From Breviolum minutum Mf 1.05b.01 (Eukaryota; Sar; Dinophyceae; Suessiales; Symbiodiniaceae): a DNA stretch of 64,000 nt. The stretch spans positions 264,492 through 328,491 of the forward strand of contig DF239029.1 in assembly GCA_000507305.1 (NCBI GenBank). The letters run 5' to 3'. The notes beneath the pieces are model-generated. The model ran no database searches, was not told the origin of the DNA, and worked only from the letters and a program-made list of their open reading frames with translations. Positions 40,901 through 44,693 of the stretch are shown here, piece by piece. Within the stretch, counting starts at the first letter, position 1; each line of letters begins with the position of its first letter. Made by a program: the position numbers and the translations under genes.

Positions 40901-43900
40901 CAAATCTGGGTTTCAAAAATAAAGAGAAGGCCAGTTCATGAATAGATATTTGTTTGCTTGGTGAACTATATAGAGTATGATACCTTTGGACCCCAAAACC
41001 ATGAAAAATGAGAGTTTAATCCCTAGAAATATGGGTTACAACACCTCAAAATTAGGGAAACGTGGGTTTCCCATGGTATAAAATTTGCCCAAGTTGCCAA
41101 ATTGTTGGCTTTTTTTTCCTGCACCCCCTTTCTAAAACTGCCTTTTTCCCCCCTCAAAAAAATGCAACCGAAGGAAGTCGTCAAGCTGCAAGGCTGCGCA
41201 TCTGGACAGATGCTGGTCTCTTCCTCGGAGGGTTGGTGGAGAAAAATCAGCTGCTGGGAATTGAGATCTATTTTTTTGCAAAACTTAGGTCCCCATGACG
41301 ACCAAAGGTTTTCCGGAAAACTTTTGGTGAGTTACATTTTAGAAAAAAAACAACCAATTTAAAGGGGCAAGATTTGTAATTGCCTTTATGTGAATCTATC
41401 TGGGATACATGATTGAAGAGTGTTTTTCTTGATACGTATCATGATTAGCACATAAAGTATTGATGGCTTGAAACTGCGACACTTCTTCTACATACACAAC
41501 GGTATTCCGCAAATGGAAGCGCGAATTTGCAAACGCAACATGCTATTGAGGCCAAGTGATTGTACTCGAGCGATATTTGCGCAAGTGATGTCAAGTGCAA
41601 AGACTAGGGTTTAAAGCAACAGAACTATGTTTTCCTCAAAACCTTGCCCAAGGCCACTGCACCCTGGAAAATTGACATGGAACCGGAAAGTCACCTGTCT
41701 GAAAAGGAAAACCATCTTTCAAACCTTCCTTTTTGGGTTCCTTGTCAATTTTCAGGGGGGTATAGAATCAGCCTGTATTTTCTTCATCTGCTTCACAAAT
41801 TCATATGCCCATGGTTTAAACCCTTTGAACTGCCACCCTTACCTCAGCTAAGGCATGAGTTTCTAACAAGCAACTACTTAGACGATCCTTCGTAAAAGCA
41901 TTCCCAGTTCGCTAAAACCATCCAAGAATGGACAGCTCCGAAATGTGTGCCTTCCCATTTCACGTCTACGATTTTGGAAAAAATGGTGATGATTTGGGGG
42001 GTAAAACATCATTTCCACTTCATGTCCCGCAAGTCCACCCCAATGAGCCAGGAAAGAAAAACTCGAGTTTTCCGAAATATAATTACTGGTGATTCCAGAA
42101 AAGTCTGGGATTCTTTTTAAGGCCACGTAATTACTCCGTTTTCAAACAGGCTAGTACAACCAAACATCCACATATATGTATCTCCATACAAGTATCCTAG
42201 TATAAGTATCTTCCACACTTACGGGATTATATGCGATTCTTATAATGACTGGGTGGTACAGTATTGGTGTTCTTCCACTGCTCAATTGAAGATCCTACAA
42301 AAAGGCCCATTTCTCAATGTCCTCGAAATTTTCTCCTGCTCCCACCCCCAAGAAGTCACACCTTTCAGTAATGGAAAGTCTTTCTGAAGCTTCCAAACAC
42401 CCAACTATATAATATAACTACAGAATTCGAAGTTCACATCTTTCTGAAATTGCTTGGATTTTTTTTGTTGGTCTTGCTCCTCTTTTTTTTGGTGCATCTG
42501 TTTACATATTGGGGTCGAAACCCGGCCCAACTCCATGGGTTTTATTGAGTCTCCAGACCATTCTACCCGCACAGAGCTGCTTCTCCGCGCAGGTATTCAC
42601 CTCAGGGGCTGTGATACCTTTTGGACCCCAAAACCCATGGAAAAATGAAGGGTTTAATTTGTAGAACTATGGCACTTATAATCTTATAACCCCTAAAAAT
42701 TAGGGTTGTGGGTTCCCATGGTATATATATATATACTTAGTTAGGATGCATCCTGATGGATATCCTTTTTTTTGTCAGTCACAAAAACCAAAAAATCAGG
42801 AGCTACAATTACAAGTCAATTGCTGAAACATGGAGGCTTCAATGTTGACTTGTGGGTCAAGTACCCTCCGGTAAGAAAACGTTGCTTTCTTAAAAGGTGG
42901 ATCTTTATCTTCCATTGCTACCTTTGATTCCCAGTGAAAAAACTAATACCACTTCTGAGGGTGGTCAAATCCCTAGAAGGGTCCATATGGGTGTTTCCAA
43001 AAATAGGGGTACCCCCAAATCATCCATTTGAATAGGGTTTTCCATGATTTCCACCATCCATTTTGGGGTACCCCTATTTTTGGAAACACCCATACCCTTG
43101 GTCATTTGTCAATTTTCTGTCTAGCTTCTTTGTCAAAAGTCCCGTTGAAGCGCCGAAACTTTTAAGGAGCTTTTTTTTCAGATCCATGGATAAAATCTTG
43201 GGTCATTGGTGGGCAAGCCCATCAGAATCCTTTGAAAATCATGTGTTTTTTTTTAAGATGAAGTTTATTTATTATCTTGCATATCCGAAAACTGAGTTTT
43301 TTTTAGATTTTCAATGGAATGAAACTATAGCATACTAACATACTATAGCCAAATGGGCCAAAAAAAAAGAAATAACTCTGACTTTCCATTGAATCCTGGT
43401 TGTTTAATGACAGGATCCTTTTCATGGTTTATTTTTTAATCCCCACATCACTGGGTAGGATTTCATCCCCGACATATACCCTAAACAACCACTAGGGTGT
43501 CCCAGGAAGTTAGTAAAAGGTTAGGACCAGTGGATTGCAACCCCAATATACCCCATTTATAAGTAGGTAAAATGAGCCATTGATCCTAACCACATTGATA
43601 CTAACCAGTTTTTGTTTCATTGCTCAATTTGCCAATGTAAAGCCCGGGAGTTTACCTGAGACTTCCTGACTCCACCGCAATCTGCATTGCACTTCACCGT
43701 CCAAGCGGCCTGGTTGTTTCAACCAAGCCGTTGCTCTGTCAACTCAAATCAAAGCCAGAAAGGACGCTGTATGGATAAATATAGCGTGTATATAGTGTAT
43801 GTATGTGTTTAATGTAAGTAATGTACGTTATAATTATACCAAATGCAATGGTCTTTAAGGGAACAACCAATCAAATGGACATACAGACTGTGCCTTTTTG

Positions 43901-44661
43901 TGTCTGGAATATTTCTTGACATTACATCTTGGTGACTTTCTCAGTCTCTCAAGTTGGACTGAGAAACATTGGTGTACTATGGCTTGCAAGTCTGCGACTA
44001 GCAGGCGCAAAACTCGACAAGTGGTTCACTAAGGTTGATTCTATAGGTTGTGTTTTTCAATCCAAAATAAAAGGTGTATATATATATATATTATTGCATA
44101 TTGTTTTACTGTATTGTTTTTGTCTAAATGGAGATGACTTCTCAATCCTAGGTGGGGCATTTTCTGTTGGTGGCAAGATTCGCCAATCAGCTCAACCGAT
44201 AAACTACCCCATCATTTGGCCGGAACAAAAAGCTTATCCAAGAGAATAAGCACAGCAACCTAACCTATTCCGATTTGAGACGAGTAAATGCATTCGAATC
44301 CTACAATTCAATAAAGTCCCCGTCATTTCCCAAAATTCAGAAATGGTAAAACCCAATCAATCAGCACCATAATAGCTCACCAGAACACCACAAAAGTCTT
44401 CACCACTAAATGTTGTTCATCCAACCAAACTCCAAATTCATTCATGGAATGCAATTCCATTTCCCGGTTGTGCTTACTATAACCCTCCGATATCCGCAGC
44501 CTCTTCTGCTTGGCTCAAACATATCACGAGCCCAGCGAGTCCCTGCAATTCCCGGTGAAAGTCACTGTTAAAAACTACCCAATTTCCCGGGAAAAGCTTT
44601 GGAAGGGAGGTGAATTGACACCCATTAGCAACCATTTGGCACCCCTTTGAAGGTGCTGATA

Positions 44662-44693
<32 letters not shown>

